A stretch of 43,281 nucleotides of DNA from Lachnospiraceae bacterium (GCA_022800815.1 JAAWRC010000030.1:1-43281), one strand, 5' to 3'. Counted from the stretch's first letter, positions 1-6,766 are shown. Translations and numbers: made by a program. The notes: a model not told the origin generated them from the letters alone.

Positions 1-77
1 TTGCTGAACCCGATCTCCCGACCGAGCTTTACTGCCTGAATTTTGAACTCCTTGTCATAAACTTTCTTCTGTGCCAT
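1..77 (-). CDS. IS3-family transposase OrfA, N-terminal fragment cut by the window edge
   Basis: The 25 visible residues begin MAQKKVYDKEFKIQAVKLG, which is the usual start of the helix-turn-helix OrfA of IS3-family insertion sequences in Clostridia. OrfA binds the IS ends and is joined to the OrfB integrase by frameshifting; here only the first codons fall inside the window. The start at 77 is set by a GGAGG site on the minus strand about 8 bases upstream. A consensus promoter lies directly upstream. The rest of the element, including OrfB, must lie left of the window. Whether the IS is intact cannot be judged. Confidence 0.7.
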   Translation of the reverse strand, partial: MAQKKVYDKEFKIQAVKLGREIGFS

Positions 78-101
78 TTCCTAACCTCCATTATCACTTC
101 T

Positions 102-130
102 TTTATAAATCTGTGAAGTGGAAGTGTCAA
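102..130 (-). promoter_or_regulatory. promoter of the IS3-type orfA
   Basis: On the minus strand, TTGACA (125-130) and TATAAA (102-107) are separated by exactly 17 bases. It points into orfA and lies 25 bases from its start codon. It may lie in the left end of the IS or be formed at the insertion junction. Confidence 0.55.
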
Positions 131-151
131 GTATTATGATACAACATCATT

Positions 152-934
152 TTATCCAAGCGCCACATCCAGGGCCATCATGACCGTAAACCCTGCCGCA
201 AACAGGAGGGTCCCTATATTAGAGTGCTTCCCAGCCGACATCTCCGGGATCAATTCCTCCACCACCACATAGACCATGGCCCCGGCCGCAAAGCTCAGCA
301 GATAGGGCAAAAGCGGAACTAAAAAGCCCGCCGCAAGCATGGTCAGCACCGCCCCCATCGGCTCCATCACTCCGGAGAGCGCACCGTAGAGGAAAGCCTT
401 TCCCTTGCCGACGCCCTCTGCCCGCAGGGGCATGGAGATGATCGCCCCTTCAGGGAAATTCTGGATGGCAATCCCGAGTGAAAGCGCCAGAGCGCCCATG
501 GCGGTGATCCCGGTCTCCCCGGAGAGCCACCCGGCATAGACCACGCCCACCGCCATGCCCTCCGGCAGGTTGTGGAGCGTCACCGCCAACACCAATAAGA
601 CCTGCTTCTGCAGACTGCTTTTGGGCCCCTCTGCCTTGCTGCTGTTCATGTGGAGGTGGGGGACTGCCCGGTCCAGCAGCAGAAGGAACAAAATACCGAG
701 CCAGAAACCGGCGACAGCTGGGAGGAACGACAGCCTCCCCATAAACTCCGACTGCTCCATGGCAGGGATCAGCAGGCTCCAGATGGAAGCTGCTACCATG
801 ACACCCGCCGCAAAGCCCGTCAGCGCCCTCTGTACCCCCCAGTTCAGCTTGTTTTTCATGAACAGCACACAGGCCGAGCCCAACATCGTTCCCAGGAACG
901 GGAGCAGGATGCCCTGAAACACTTCCCTCTGCAT
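152..934 (-). CDS. ZIP-family divalent metal transporter (ZupT-like)
   Basis: An integral membrane protein of 260 residues that takes up divalent metals such as zinc, iron or manganese into the cytosol. It shows the two ZIP metal-site motifs HNLPEG (121-126) and QNFPEG (158-163) in consecutive membrane helices, a conserved EEL near 227, and a short His-containing loop (PHLHM, 92-96) between helices 3 and 4. About eight hydrophobic segments fill the rest, and the length is normal for the GufA/ZupT branch. The start at 934 is preferred over an upstream ATG at 970 because GGAGGTGATGCC precedes it directly. The stop of a tiny HMA-like ORF lies four bases upstream, so the two are probably translationally coupled. 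Two DtxR/MntR-like operators sit at the promoter, which suggests iron or manganese control. Confidence 0.88.
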   Translation of the reverse strand: MQREVFQGILLPFLGTMLGSACVLFMKNKLNWGVQRALTGFAAGVMVAASIWSLLIPAMEQSEFMGRLSFLPAVAGFWLGILFLLLLDRAVPHLHMNSSKAEGPKSSLQKQVLLVLAVTLHNLPEGMAVGVVYAGWLSGETGITAMGALALSLGIAIQNFPEGAIISMPLRAEGVGKGKAFLYGALSGVMEPMGAVLTMLAAGFLVPLLPYLLSFAAGAMVYVVVEELIPEMSAGKHSNIGTLLFAAGFTVMMALDVALG

Positions 935-938
935 GGCA

Positions 939-1052
939 TCACCTCCTGCCGAAGAGCCCTTTCCTCTCATATTTTACCGGAAAGGCATTCCTTACCGCTT
1001 CATTGATATGAGCCTCGCACACGCCTTCCACTCTCACCGTTATTTTAACCAT
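939..1052 (-). CDS. 37-residue HMA-domain remnant upstream of the ZIP transporter
   Basis: A short reading frame starting MVKITVRVEGVCEAHINEA with a good ribosome site (GAGAGGGAATCCTA before ATG). It matches the first half of small heavy-metal-associated (HMA) domain proteins common in Clostridia, but the metal-binding loop is shortened: only one cysteine (C12) remains where a CxxC pair is expected. The second half, after FPVKY, is replaced by a short basic tail. It ends four bases before the ZIP start codon. It may be a decayed gene kept for translational coupling, or a real peptide. I see no metal-binding capacity of the normal kind. The family assignment is from recalled resemblance. Confidence 0.5.
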   Translation of the reverse strand: MVKITVRVEGVCEAHINEAVRNAFPVKYERKGLFGRR

Positions 1053-1078
1053 TAGGATTCCCTCTCTTTCCATCATGA

Positions 1079-1092
1079 TTAGTATGTGCTAA
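1079..1092 (-). promoter_or_regulatory. operator-like palindrome, distal copy
   Basis: Minus strand TTAGCACATACTAA: the form TTAGC-N4-ACTAA, near-palindromic. A second copy with the same arms lies 44 bases away (centre to centre) over the transcription start. The arms resemble sites of the DtxR/MntR metal regulators, which is an inference. Confidence 0.5.
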
Positions 1093-1122
1093 CTTTTGTT
1101 TTTTATTTTAACGGCCACTGTA

Positions 1123-1136
1123 TTAGTAACAGCTAA
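1123..1136 (-). promoter_or_regulatory. operator-like palindrome at the ZIP transcription start
   Basis: Minus strand TTAGCTGTTACTAA, the same TTAGC-N4-ACTAA pattern as the copy at 1079-1092. It starts about 10 bases downstream of the -10 box, so a bound repressor would block transcription. Likely regulator: a DtxR-family iron or manganese sensor (inference). Confidence 0.5.
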
Positions 1137-1146
1137 CTTGAATTTC

Positions 1147-1176
1147 ATTATAACCATTTCCCGGAGCTTTTGTCAA
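1147..1176 (-). promoter_or_regulatory. promoter of the HMA-remnant/ZIP operon
   Basis: Perfect boxes on the minus strand: TTGACA (1171-1176), an 18-base spacer, TATAAT (1147-1152). It drives the HMA remnant and the ZIP gene. Confidence 0.7.
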
Positions 1177-1276
1177 GACAACATAAACCGGCCCGGGAAA
1201 TTTTTTGCGGCTCCGGCTTTCCCTGTGCCGGCTTCCAACCGATGGCCTCCTCAGCGTTTGGTTGTGTGCTGTTGAT

Positions 1277-1460
1277 TCATGAATTTCTCTCACACGAAAA
1301 CAACTGCTCCACGGACAGCAGGCCGACGATCCCGCCGTCAGCCCGCACAACGCCCCTGATAGGAGGATCCCCGTTCAAAGGATAAGCGGCATATTCCGTA
1401 TCAATATCAATAACCAAGATAACCTCGTCCACCACAGCGCATATTTTGGACGCCCCATAT
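1277..1460 (-). pseudogene. CheW-like domain remnant
   Basis: The minus-strand translation contains ICAVVDEVILVIDIDTEY and, further on, PPIRGVVRADGGIVGLLSVE followed by QLFSCE. This resembles the C-terminal half of CheW-type coupling proteins (the VDxVxEVL and IRGVAxxDGxLxxLLDxxxLL segments). No N-terminal half, start codon or ribosome site is present, and it abuts a MATE remnant in another frame. The stretch appears to be a decayed junction of two former genes. The CheW assignment rests on a short match and is tentative. Confidence 0.35.
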
Positions 1461-1469
1461 AATTGTGGA

Positions 1470-1745
1470 AGCATTTCACCGCAAATTCCTCATACAGTGC
1501 GGATTCCGTCCCGAAAATTCGGATCAGCGGCAGGGGGAAGGCCATGTACACCACCCACGCCGCCGCCCTGACAATGGTGGCAGACATCAGTATCAGCCGA
1601 AGGGTCTTCTTTACCCGGTCGAACTTCTCCACCCCGTAATTATTTGATGTTCTTGAAGCGGAACAGATAAGCCACGTTCAGCACCAGATTGAGGAACTGG
1701 CTGATGATCGTCGCCAATTTTCCGATTGCCTGAGAAAGCCCCATT
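1470..1745 (-). pseudogene. MATE-family efflux transporter remnant
   Basis: Two pieces in different frames on the minus strand read like the middle of a MATE multidrug exporter: IGKLATIISQFLNLVLNVAY followed by LFRFKNIK and a stop at 1640, then, after a frame change, NNYGVEKFDRVKKTLRLIL and onward through WVVYMAFPLPLIRIFGTES. Both match the order seen in intact MATE proteins, with a deletion between them. There is no full-length frame. The region 1177-1745 therefore holds gene debris only, apart from the mgtC promoter on the opposite strand. Confidence 0.55.
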
Positions 1746-1755
1746 GTGATATGAT
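1726..1755 (+). promoter_or_regulatory. promoter of mgtC
   Basis: TTGCCT (1726-1731), 18-base spacer, TATGAT (1750-1755). It lies within the MATE debris and leaves a leader of only about 15 bases before the mgtC start. Confidence 0.45.
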
Positions 1756-1776
1756 GAAGAAAAAGGGGGACACGCC

Positions 1777-2457
1777 ATGTTTTTCACAGGCCTGACAGAA
1801 TGGACACCGGGAAACCTGATCCTCAGGATCGTGGTTTCCCTCATACTCGGATCTCTGATCGGAATCGACCGGGGCGCCAAAAAGCGGGGCGGCGGGGCCC
1901 GGACGGACGCCGCCGTCTGCCTGGGGGCGACGCTGGTGATGATGACCGCCCAGTACATCGAGCTGGTCTTTCCGGGAAAGGCGGACATGGCCAGGCTGGC
2001 GGCTCAAGTGATCAGCGGCGTGGGTTTCCTGGGCGCCGGCTCCATCATCATCTCCGGCCATCAGATCAAGGGCCTGACCTCCGCCGCCAGCATCTGGATC
2101 TGCGCCTGCATCGGGCTGGCCGTGGGCATCGGCTTCGTGGACGGCGCCGTGGTTCTGACCCTGATTCTCCTGGCCGGGCTCCACGTGCTGCCCCACATCG
2201 AGCGCTCCGTCTACCGGCACTCCCGCTACATCCGCCTCTATACGGAGGTCCGGGAGAGCGGGACCGTCGCCGTGCTGCTCCACAAGTTAAAGGTGGACGG
2301 CTGCGAGATCGACATGTACGACATCACCAGGCCCGGGACCAGCGGCCAGTCCTTCACCGTCCGCATCACCGCCCATCTCCCGAAGCACCTGTCCAAGGAG
2401 AGCTATCTGGAAACCCTGGCCGGACTTGACGGGATCTTATTCGTGGACACCATGTAA
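1777..2457 (+). CDS. MgtC/SapB family membrane protein
   Basis: A protein of 226 residues. The N-terminal part (about 1-130) is the hydrophobic MgtC/SapB domain: ILGSLIGIDRGAKKRGGGAR with the conserved Arg-rich loop, the VISGVGFLGAGSII segment, and GLTSAASIWICACIGLAVGI. The C-terminal part (about 140-226) is a soluble ACT-like domain. MgtC proteins sit in the inner membrane; some affect magnesium homeostasis or inhibit ATP synthase, but the exact role of this subgroup is not established. The start is set by AAAGGGGGACACGCC before ATG. It stands alone between gene remnants and the converging cstA operon. No magnesium-type riboswitch was seen in its very short leader. Confidence 0.85.
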   Translation: MFFTGLTEWTPGNLILRIVVSLILGSLIGIDRGAKKRGGGARTDAAVCLGATLVMMTAQYIELVFPGKADMARLAAQVISGVGFLGAGSIIISGHQIKGLTSAASIWICACIGLAVGIGFVDGAVVLTLILLAGLHVLPHIERSVYRHSRYIRLYTEVRESGTVAVLLHKLKVDGCEIDMYDITRPGTSGQSFTVRITAHLPKHLSKESYLETLAGLDGILFVDTM

Positions 2458-2488
2458 ACGGCTGTTTCCGATCTCTCCGCACGCAGGC

Positions 2489-2518
2489 AGGGCGGCTCCG
2501 AACTCCCGGAGCCGCCCT
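2489..2518. terminator. stem-loop between converging mgtC and cstA
   Basis: A perfect 11-bp GC-rich stem (AGGGCGGCTCC / GGAGCCGCCCT) with an 8-base loop between two convergent genes. The position suits a bidirectional terminator, but neither strand has a good T-run after the stem. Confidence 0.5.
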
Positions 2519-2546
2519 GTACCATTGCATTCAAAATCTCAGATTT

Positions 2547-4262
2547 TTAGTTTGCCTTCTTCTTCGCCGCCTGGGTCCGGAAGGTCTGGATGCCCTCCAC
2601 CACCAGGACGATGGCCAGAATCGCCATGGCCGCTGCGAAAATAAGCTGGAACCAGTCGCCCCAGGCCGCCGTGCCGCCGCCGATCATACCGATCTTGGTC
2701 TTCACGGTGATCACCAGGCTGGTCAGTGTTGCCGCCAGCATGAACACCATGGGAATGTAGAACATCTTGTTATTCTTGCCCACGTTGCCCAGCCATGCCG
2801 CCACCGCCATCAGGGCGATACCTGCAAGGAGCTGGTTGGCCGCACCGAAGAGTCCCCAGATCTGGCTGAGGCTAAGTCCGCCCAGAACACAGCCGATGAT
2901 GACCATCATAGCCGTGCCCACAAGGGGATGGGCCAGCGCCTTGCGGATACCGGCCGCATCCTTGTATGTACTCTCCCCGTCCTTTAAGAACAGCTCCGAG
3001 AACATGAACCGGGAGAGACGGGTGCCGGTATCTAAGGAGGTCAGCGCAAACACGGAAACCGCCAGAGTTAAAAGCGCATAGATGGTGCCGTACACATGAG
3101 TGGTCTCCCCGCTGAACATGAGGGCGATGCCGCCTGCAAACGCTGCGGAGGGAGAGCCGAAACCGCCTTCCAGATATTTGTCAAACACCATGCCGACGGC
3201 GATCAGGGCCACGATGCCCAGCGCAGACTCAATCAGCATGGAACCATAGCCGATGGCCTTGGCATTCTTCTCGTTGTCAAGCTGCTTGGAAGAAGTGCCG
3301 GTGGAGATCAGGCTGTGGAAACCGGAACAGGCGCCGCAGGCCACGGTGATGAACAGGGCCGGGAACAGAGTTCCGATCTTGGTACTCCAGCCTGTGAAGG
3401 CCGGGATGGTGAAGGTGGTGCTTCCCGTGAAGGCAGAGATCAGAATTCCGACCACGGCCAGCGCCATCATGGCGTACAGCAGGAAGCTGGACAGGTAGTC
3501 ACGGGGCTGCAGCATGATCCACACGGGGATCAGGGAAGCCACCGTGATATAGAGGCCGATGAAGACGATCCACTGGATGCGGCCCATGGCAAGGCCCACG
3601 TTCAGGCCCAGGGCCACGATGGCCACGATGCCGACCAGGCCGATGATGGTCGCCGGAACCGTCTTCACGCCGAAACGGTTGGTCAGGATGCCATAAACAA
3701 TCGCCAGCAGGATAAACAGCACGGAGATCATGGCCGTGGTCTGATTACCGGTGGGATTGGTGGTAAAGCCAAAGGTCACGTCCGCATCCGCCGCCGTAAA
3801 GAACGTGCCCGCCACAACATTTACAAAAGATGCGATGACCAGGATCAGAACCAGCAGGGCAAAGATGATGAACAGCTTCTGCGCCCTCTTGCCCATGGAA
3901 TCCTTGATGATCTCGCCCACGGATTTACCCTCGTGGCGAATGGAGGCAAACAGGGAACCGAAGTCCTGCAGGCCGCCGAAAAAGATACCGCCGATGATAC
4001 ACCAGAGGAATACGGGAACCCAGCCGAACACAGACGCCTGGATCGGGCCGTTGATGGGGCCTGCTCCGGCGATGGAGGAAAAATGGTGTCCCATCAAAAC
4101 TGCCGGGGGCGCCGCCACATAGTCCACGCCGTCTTCCATTTCCAGTGCGGGCGTCTTTCTCTTCGGGTCAATGCCCCACTGCTTCGCCAGCCAGGAGCCA
4201 TAGAAAACATAGCCGATGACCAGCAGAACAATTGCAACTACGATGATAAGTAATGCTGTCAT
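2547..4262 (-). CDS. cstA: CstA-family carbon starvation protein / peptide or pyruvate transporter
   Basis: A very hydrophobic protein of 571 residues with many membrane helices. The N-terminus carries the CstA signature: YVFYGSWLAKQWGID, then PAVLMGHHFSSIAGAGPING, and a long CstA core follows (ACSGFHSLISTGTSSKQL near 310-330). Family members (CstA, BtsT/YjiY) import peptides or pyruvate when carbon is short. Which substrate applies here cannot be read from sequence. The length fits the shorter Firmicute type rather than the roughly 700-residue E. coli form. The start is supported by AAGGAGAATGAAAC before ATG. It is the last gene of an operon with two unknown genes. Confidence 0.88.
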   Translation of the reverse strand: MTALLIIVVAIVLLVIGYVFYGSWLAKQWGIDPKRKTPALEMEDGVDYVAAPPAVLMGHHFSSIAGAGPINGPIQASVFGWVPVFLWCIIGGIFFGGLQDFGSLFASIRHEGKSVGEIIKDSMGKRAQKLFIIFALLVLILVIASFVNVVAGTFFTAADADVTFGFTTNPTGNQTTAMISVLFILLAIVYGILTNRFGVKTVPATIIGLVGIVAIVALGLNVGLAMGRIQWIVFIGLYITVASLIPVWIMLQPRDYLSSFLLYAMMALAVVGILISAFTGSTTFTIPAFTGWSTKIGTLFPALFITVACGACSGFHSLISTGTSSKQLDNEKNAKAIGYGSMLIESALGIVALIAVGMVFDKYLEGGFGSPSAAFAGGIALMFSGETTHVYGTIYALLTLAVSVFALTSLDTGTRLSRFMFSELFLKDGESTYKDAAGIRKALAHPLVGTAMMVIIGCVLGGLSLSQIWGLFGAANQLLAGIALMAVAAWLGNVGKNNKMFYIPMVFMLAATLTSLVITVKTKIGMIGGGTAAWGDWFQLIFAAAMAILAIVLVVEGIQTFRTQAAKKKAN

Positions 4263-4281
4263 GTTTCATTCTCCTTCTTTT

Positions 4282-4782
4282 TTAGAATATATTGCTAACA
4301 AGCTTTCTAAGGCTTTGGCCCTGGCGGTTTGCGGCCACTCGCCCGGAAGAAAGCTCGACGGCAATCAAACGGTAATGGCTCCATCCCTGAAATCCGAGAC
4401 GGTAGCTTTTATAATGCTTGGTTTTCGGAATCACGGAGAATACGGCTTCCTCTATGTGATCTGCCAAAATCACCAGGACGATGTCCGTGTTCCGATGGTT
4501 GGCGTGGGGCTTTACCCGGGCAAGGCCCTTCTCCCAGGCCGCCGTATCAAAAACGGAAAACCCGGCCGCATCCAGTCGGTCCGCCGTGGCAAAATAAACA
4601 TACTCTTTGGAATCGGCCTCCGCAAGCCTGGCACTCTTCACCAGAAAATACTGCTCGTCGTGGAGGGAAAACTCCGCCTCCGCCGCAAAGGGCTCCGTCA
4701 CCTGCTCCCGGCGGACGTCATAGTACCGCTCAAAGGAGCGGAGCAGCTTCTCAAGCTTCCCAGTCCTTTCTTGTTCCGTCAT
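4282..4782 (-). CDS. conserved protein of unknown function, middle gene of the cstA operon
   Basis: A soluble protein of 166 residues with no signal peptide or membrane segment. I do not recognise a characterised family with certainty; the pattern YFLVKSARL..EYVYFA.....HANH..TDIVLVILAD...GWSHYRLIAVELSSGRVAANR resembles an uncharacterised Firmicute domain that I recall under a DUF number (possibly DUF8052). Conserved-looking residues are H104 and H107 of the KPHANH segment and the GWSHYR motif. It begins nine bases after the 123-residue gene and ends 19 bases before cstA, so it is almost certainly co-transcribed. A role linked to the transporter is an inference from position only. Confidence 0.7.
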   Translation of the reverse strand: MTEQERTGKLEKLLRSFERYYDVRREQVTEPFAAEAEFSLHDEQYFLVKSARLAEADSKEYVYFATADRLDAAGFSVFDTAAWEKGLARVKPHANHRNTDIVLVILADHIEEAVFSVIPKTKHYKSYRLGFQGWSHYRLIAVELSSGRVAANRQGQSLRKLVSNIF

Positions 4783-4791
4783 GTCCGTGGA

Positions 4792-5163
4792 TCACTCCCT
4801 CTCCTTCGCAGGCTTCGCCGTGAAATCCGCATCCGGGATCCGCTTTCTCAGCTCCTCCACCAGCCCCTTGGCCGCCCTGGTCCCCGGAAGCCCGATCTGG
4901 GCCAGTTCCTCCGTCTCCGAGCAGATCACGAGGTGCTCCACCTGGAGATCCCCCTTCCCGCAGCAGAGCTTTGCAGGCACCAGCATCACCCGGCGGAACG
5001 CCCTGCGGATGCTGGAATAGGAAATATAATAAACCTTCCGGCCCTTCTTGAAATACAGGTGCGCCTCACCCAGCCGCACCACGCCGATCTCCCTGGCCTC
5101 TCCGTATTCCGCCGCCAGGCTCTCCTGATTTTCCTCTGATTCTTTCAACGGATAAAACTTCAA
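4792..5163 (-). CDS. conserved protein of unknown function, first gene of the cstA operon
   Basis: A protein of 123 residues starting MKFYPLKESEENQESLAAEY, with a TTG start at 5163 supported by GGAG nine bases upstream. The pattern of alternating hydrophobic strands (EIGVVRLGEAHLYFKKGRK, VYYISYSSIRRAFRRV) followed by a C-terminal helix looks like a small PH-like beta-barrel domain, which is a guess from strand pattern alone. There is a CC pair at about 67-68 (KLCCGK). It is the first gene of the operon with the 166-residue protein and cstA, behind a clear promoter. No function is assigned. Confidence 0.65.
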   Translation of the reverse strand: MKFYPLKESEENQESLAAEYGEAREIGVVRLGEAHLYFKKGRKVYYISYSSIRRAFRRVMLVPAKLCCGKGDLQVEHLVICSETEELAQIGLPGTRAAKGLVEELRKRIPDADFTAKPAKERE

Positions 5164-5201
5164 CGCTTTACACTCCTAAATTTTTCCGATTTGACTTTAT
5201 T

Positions 5202-5230
5202 ATAATATCAAACCATTTATACTTTTTCAA
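5202..5230 (-). promoter_or_regulatory. promoter of the cstA operon
   Basis: Minus strand TTGAAA (5225-5230), 17-base spacer, TATTAT (5202-5207), in a very AT-rich stretch. A TATAAT overlapping three bases further downstream is an alternative -10. Confidence 0.5.
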
Positions 5231-5316
5231 TAATTTTTTTATATATTTTTTAGATTTTCCTCCGCACAGTCCCTCCACAGGGCCCGATTTCCCATTTTTC
5301 CCGCCGGCCTTGCGGC

Positions 5317-5455
5317 TCAGTCCAGCAAACGCCCCTCCCGGTAAGACCATTCCAGATAGCTCGGGTTCTCATAATAGACTCCGGTCCTGAAATCCGAAAT
5401 CTCATCGCTGATAAAAGAAGAAAATATGCGGATCAGTTCCTCCGTCTCCTCTCAA
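5317..5455 (-). pseudogene. C-terminal remnant of a paralogue of the 6122-6586 gene
   Basis: The minus strand encodes about 44 residues (ETEELIRIFSSFISDEISDF, then RTGVYYENPSYLEWSYREGR and a stop at 5317). This aligns with the end of the plus-strand protein at 6122-6586 (LFEAYHSFISDKIDDYNSSV, then FYDAPQ). An in-frame stop precedes it and there is no start, so only a tail is left. It lies on the opposite strand, on the other side of luxS. The rest of 5164-5316 is AT-rich promoter DNA and unrecognised sequence. Confidence 0.5.
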
Positions 5456-5472
5456 ATACAAGCAAAAAACAC

Positions 5473-5501
5473 TTGCGAAGAGCGAGAACTATGTGTAAAA
5501 T
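5473..5501 (+). promoter_or_regulatory. promoter of luxS
   Basis: TTGCGA (5473-5478), 17-base spacer, TAAAAT (5496-5501). It gives a leader of about 48 bases. No SAM or SAH riboswitch was recognised in it. Confidence 0.4.
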
Positions 5502-5555
5502 CAGAGAAAAAGAGTTTGTGATCCATAGTTATCGATACAAGAAAGGACAATCATC

Positions 5556-6035
5556 ATGGAAAAAATCGCCAGCTTCACCGTCAACCATTTAACCCTGCTT
5601 CCCGGCCTCTACGTCTCCCGCAAGGACCACGTGGGGGACAACGTCATCACCACCTTCGACATCCGCATGACCCGCCCCAACTACGAGCCGGTCATGAACA
5701 CGGCGGAACTCCACACCATCGAGCACCTGGGGGCCACCTTCCTCCGCAACCACCCCGTTTACGGGGCCAAGACCATCTACTTCGGCCCCATGGGCTGTCG
5801 GACCGGCTGCTACCTTCTTCTGGCCGGGGACTACGAGTCCAGGGACATCGTGCCCCTCATGCGGGAAATGTTCACCTTCATCCGGGATTTCAGTGAGGAG
5901 GTGCCCGGCGCCAGGGCCAGGGACTGCGGCAACTACATGGACATGAACCTGCCCATGGCCAATTACCTGGCAGACCGCTATCTGAGAGAGGTGCTGGAGG
6001 GGATCGGGGAGGACCGGCTGATTTATCCGGAATAA
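5556..6035 (+). CDS. luxS: S-ribosylhomocysteine lyase (autoinducer-2 synthase)
   Basis: Cytosolic metalloenzyme of 159 residues that cleaves S-ribosylhomocysteine to homocysteine and the autoinducer-2 precursor DPD, as part of the activated methyl cycle. The metal ligands H53 and H57 in HTIEH, and C124 in DCGNYMDM, are present, as are E56 and the catalytic-type C81 in MGCRTG. Full family length, with a ribosome site AGAAAGGACAATCATC before ATG. It has no metabolic partner gene next to it; no pfs (SAH nucleosidase) is in the window. Instead it is directly followed, with no spacer, by the tail of a DUF3990-like gene. It appears to be a cassette that replaced the front of a toxin-type module. 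Confidence 0.95.
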   Translation: MEKIASFTVNHLTLLPGLYVSRKDHVGDNVITTFDIRMTRPNYEPVMNTAELHTIEHLGATFLRNHPVYGAKTIYFGPMGCRTGCYLLLAGDYESRDIVPLMREMFTFIRDFSEEVPGARARDCGNYMDMNLPMANYLADRYLREVLEGIGEDRLIYPE

Positions 6036-6125
6036 TTCAAATACCCTACCCACCAGATCAGCTTTTGCAGCGAGAAAGCCCTGCGCTGCCTGGAATTCGT
6101 ATCCTGGGAGGAGGTGAAACCGTGA
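6036..6125 (+). pseudogene. C-terminal remnant of a DUF3990-like (ADP-ribosyltransferase-type) toxin
   Basis: Immediately after the luxS stop, the plus strand reads QISFCSEKALRCLEFVSWEE and then VKP and a stop. This resembles the C-terminus of DUF3990 proteins (QISF-T-ALxxLxF pattern), which I recall as ADP-ribosyltransferase-like proteins encoded in small toxin-antitoxin-type modules of Clostridia. The N-terminal catalytic part is absent. The fragment overlaps the next gene by four bases (GTGA), which preserves the original operon junction. Assignment is from memory of the family. Confidence 0.45.
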
Positions 6126-6586
6126 TCGGAAGGGAAAATAAAAAAGACAATGACCTTTTCTTTACCTGCAGTCTGATCGAGTATATCTCCAGAAAGACCA
6201 GAAACCGGCGGGCCGACGTGGTCGACGCACTGGGCAGGGCCTCCATCGAAAAAATATACGATCTGGCCGACGTATATCACAGCGACAACCTGGATACGGT
6301 CTGTGAAGACTTCATCGAGAAGGCAGGAATCCGGGAAGGAACCTTTGACAACGTGTCCGCCGCCCGCTACGCCGTTCCCAGCCATTGGGACATTGGAAAA
6401 GTTTACAAACGCCTGATCCTGGGAATCGCCAAGACAAAGGAGATCCCCGTGGTCGACGCCCTGTTCGAAGCCTACCACTCCTTCATCAGCGACAAGATCG
6501 ACGACTACAACAGCAGCGTATTTTACGACGCACCGCAAAATATCCTGAATGCGTTTCTGGACGGGAAATTCGAGCAAAATGTATAG
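6122..6586 (+). CDS. uncharacterised protein, surviving member of a DUF3990-type module
   Basis: A protein of 154 residues with a GTG start at 6122, backed by GGGAGGAGGTGAAACC just upstream. It is soluble and mostly helical: DLFFTCSLIEYISRKTRNRR, then a segment RADVVDALGRASIEKIYDLA and VPSHWDIGKVYKRLI. I recall similar proteins beside DUF3990 genes in Lachnospiraceae, which fits the DUF3990-like tail that overlaps its start by four bases. It may therefore be a cognate antitoxin or accessory left behind after loss of the toxin. A C-terminal paralogue fragment lies inverted at 5317-5455. No function is established. Confidence 0.6.
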   Translation: MIGRENKKDNDLFFTCSLIEYISRKTRNRRADVVDALGRASIEKIYDLADVYHSDNLDTVCEDFIEKAGIREGTFDNVSAARYAVPSHWDIGKVYKRLILGIAKTKEIPVVDALFEAYHSFISDKIDDYNSSVFYDAPQNILNAFLDGKFEQNV

Positions 6587-6634
6587 TGTAGACGGAGGAA
6601 GCCTGATCTTTTTCCTTCCGGGGACCGCTCCCAA

Positions 6635-6663
6635 TTAGGGAAACGCTGATCAAAGCGTTTCCC
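6635..6663. repeat. palindromic repeat, degenerate copy 1 of the TTAGGGAAACG family
   Basis: Stem GGGAAACGCT (6638-6647) / AGCGTTTCCC (6654-6663). The left part TTAGGGAAACG is shared with the copy at 12616-12650. Confidence 0.55.
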
Positions 6664-6727
6664 GCGCCGGATTTGCGCTGCGAAGCGGCATATTCCTTTG
6701 CAAATCCGTGTGCCTCTGCCAGAGGCG

Positions 6728-6762
6728 CTAAGGAAACGGTGATTTAATCAACGTTTCCTTAG
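6728..6762. repeat. palindromic repeat, copy 2 of the family
   Basis: A 35-base element with a perfect 11-bp stem CTAAGGAAACG / CGTTTCCTTAG and a near-palindromic centre TGATTTAATCA. It is identical at 31 of 35 positions to the copy at 12616-12650. Confidence 0.65.
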
Positions 6763-6766
6763 AAAA

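Noticed and set aside
1678-2283. Minus-strand frame of 201 codons opposite mgtC
   Set aside because: Antisense shadow with Gly/Asp/His-rich composition.
3096-4253. Long plus-strand frame of 385 codons opposite cstA
   Set aside because: Rich in His, Asp and Gln repeats typical of the antisense of a membrane protein gene; no supporting signals.
5502-5555. SAM or SAH riboswitch ahead of luxS
   Set aside because: The leader is too short (about 50 bases) and shows none of the conserved elements.
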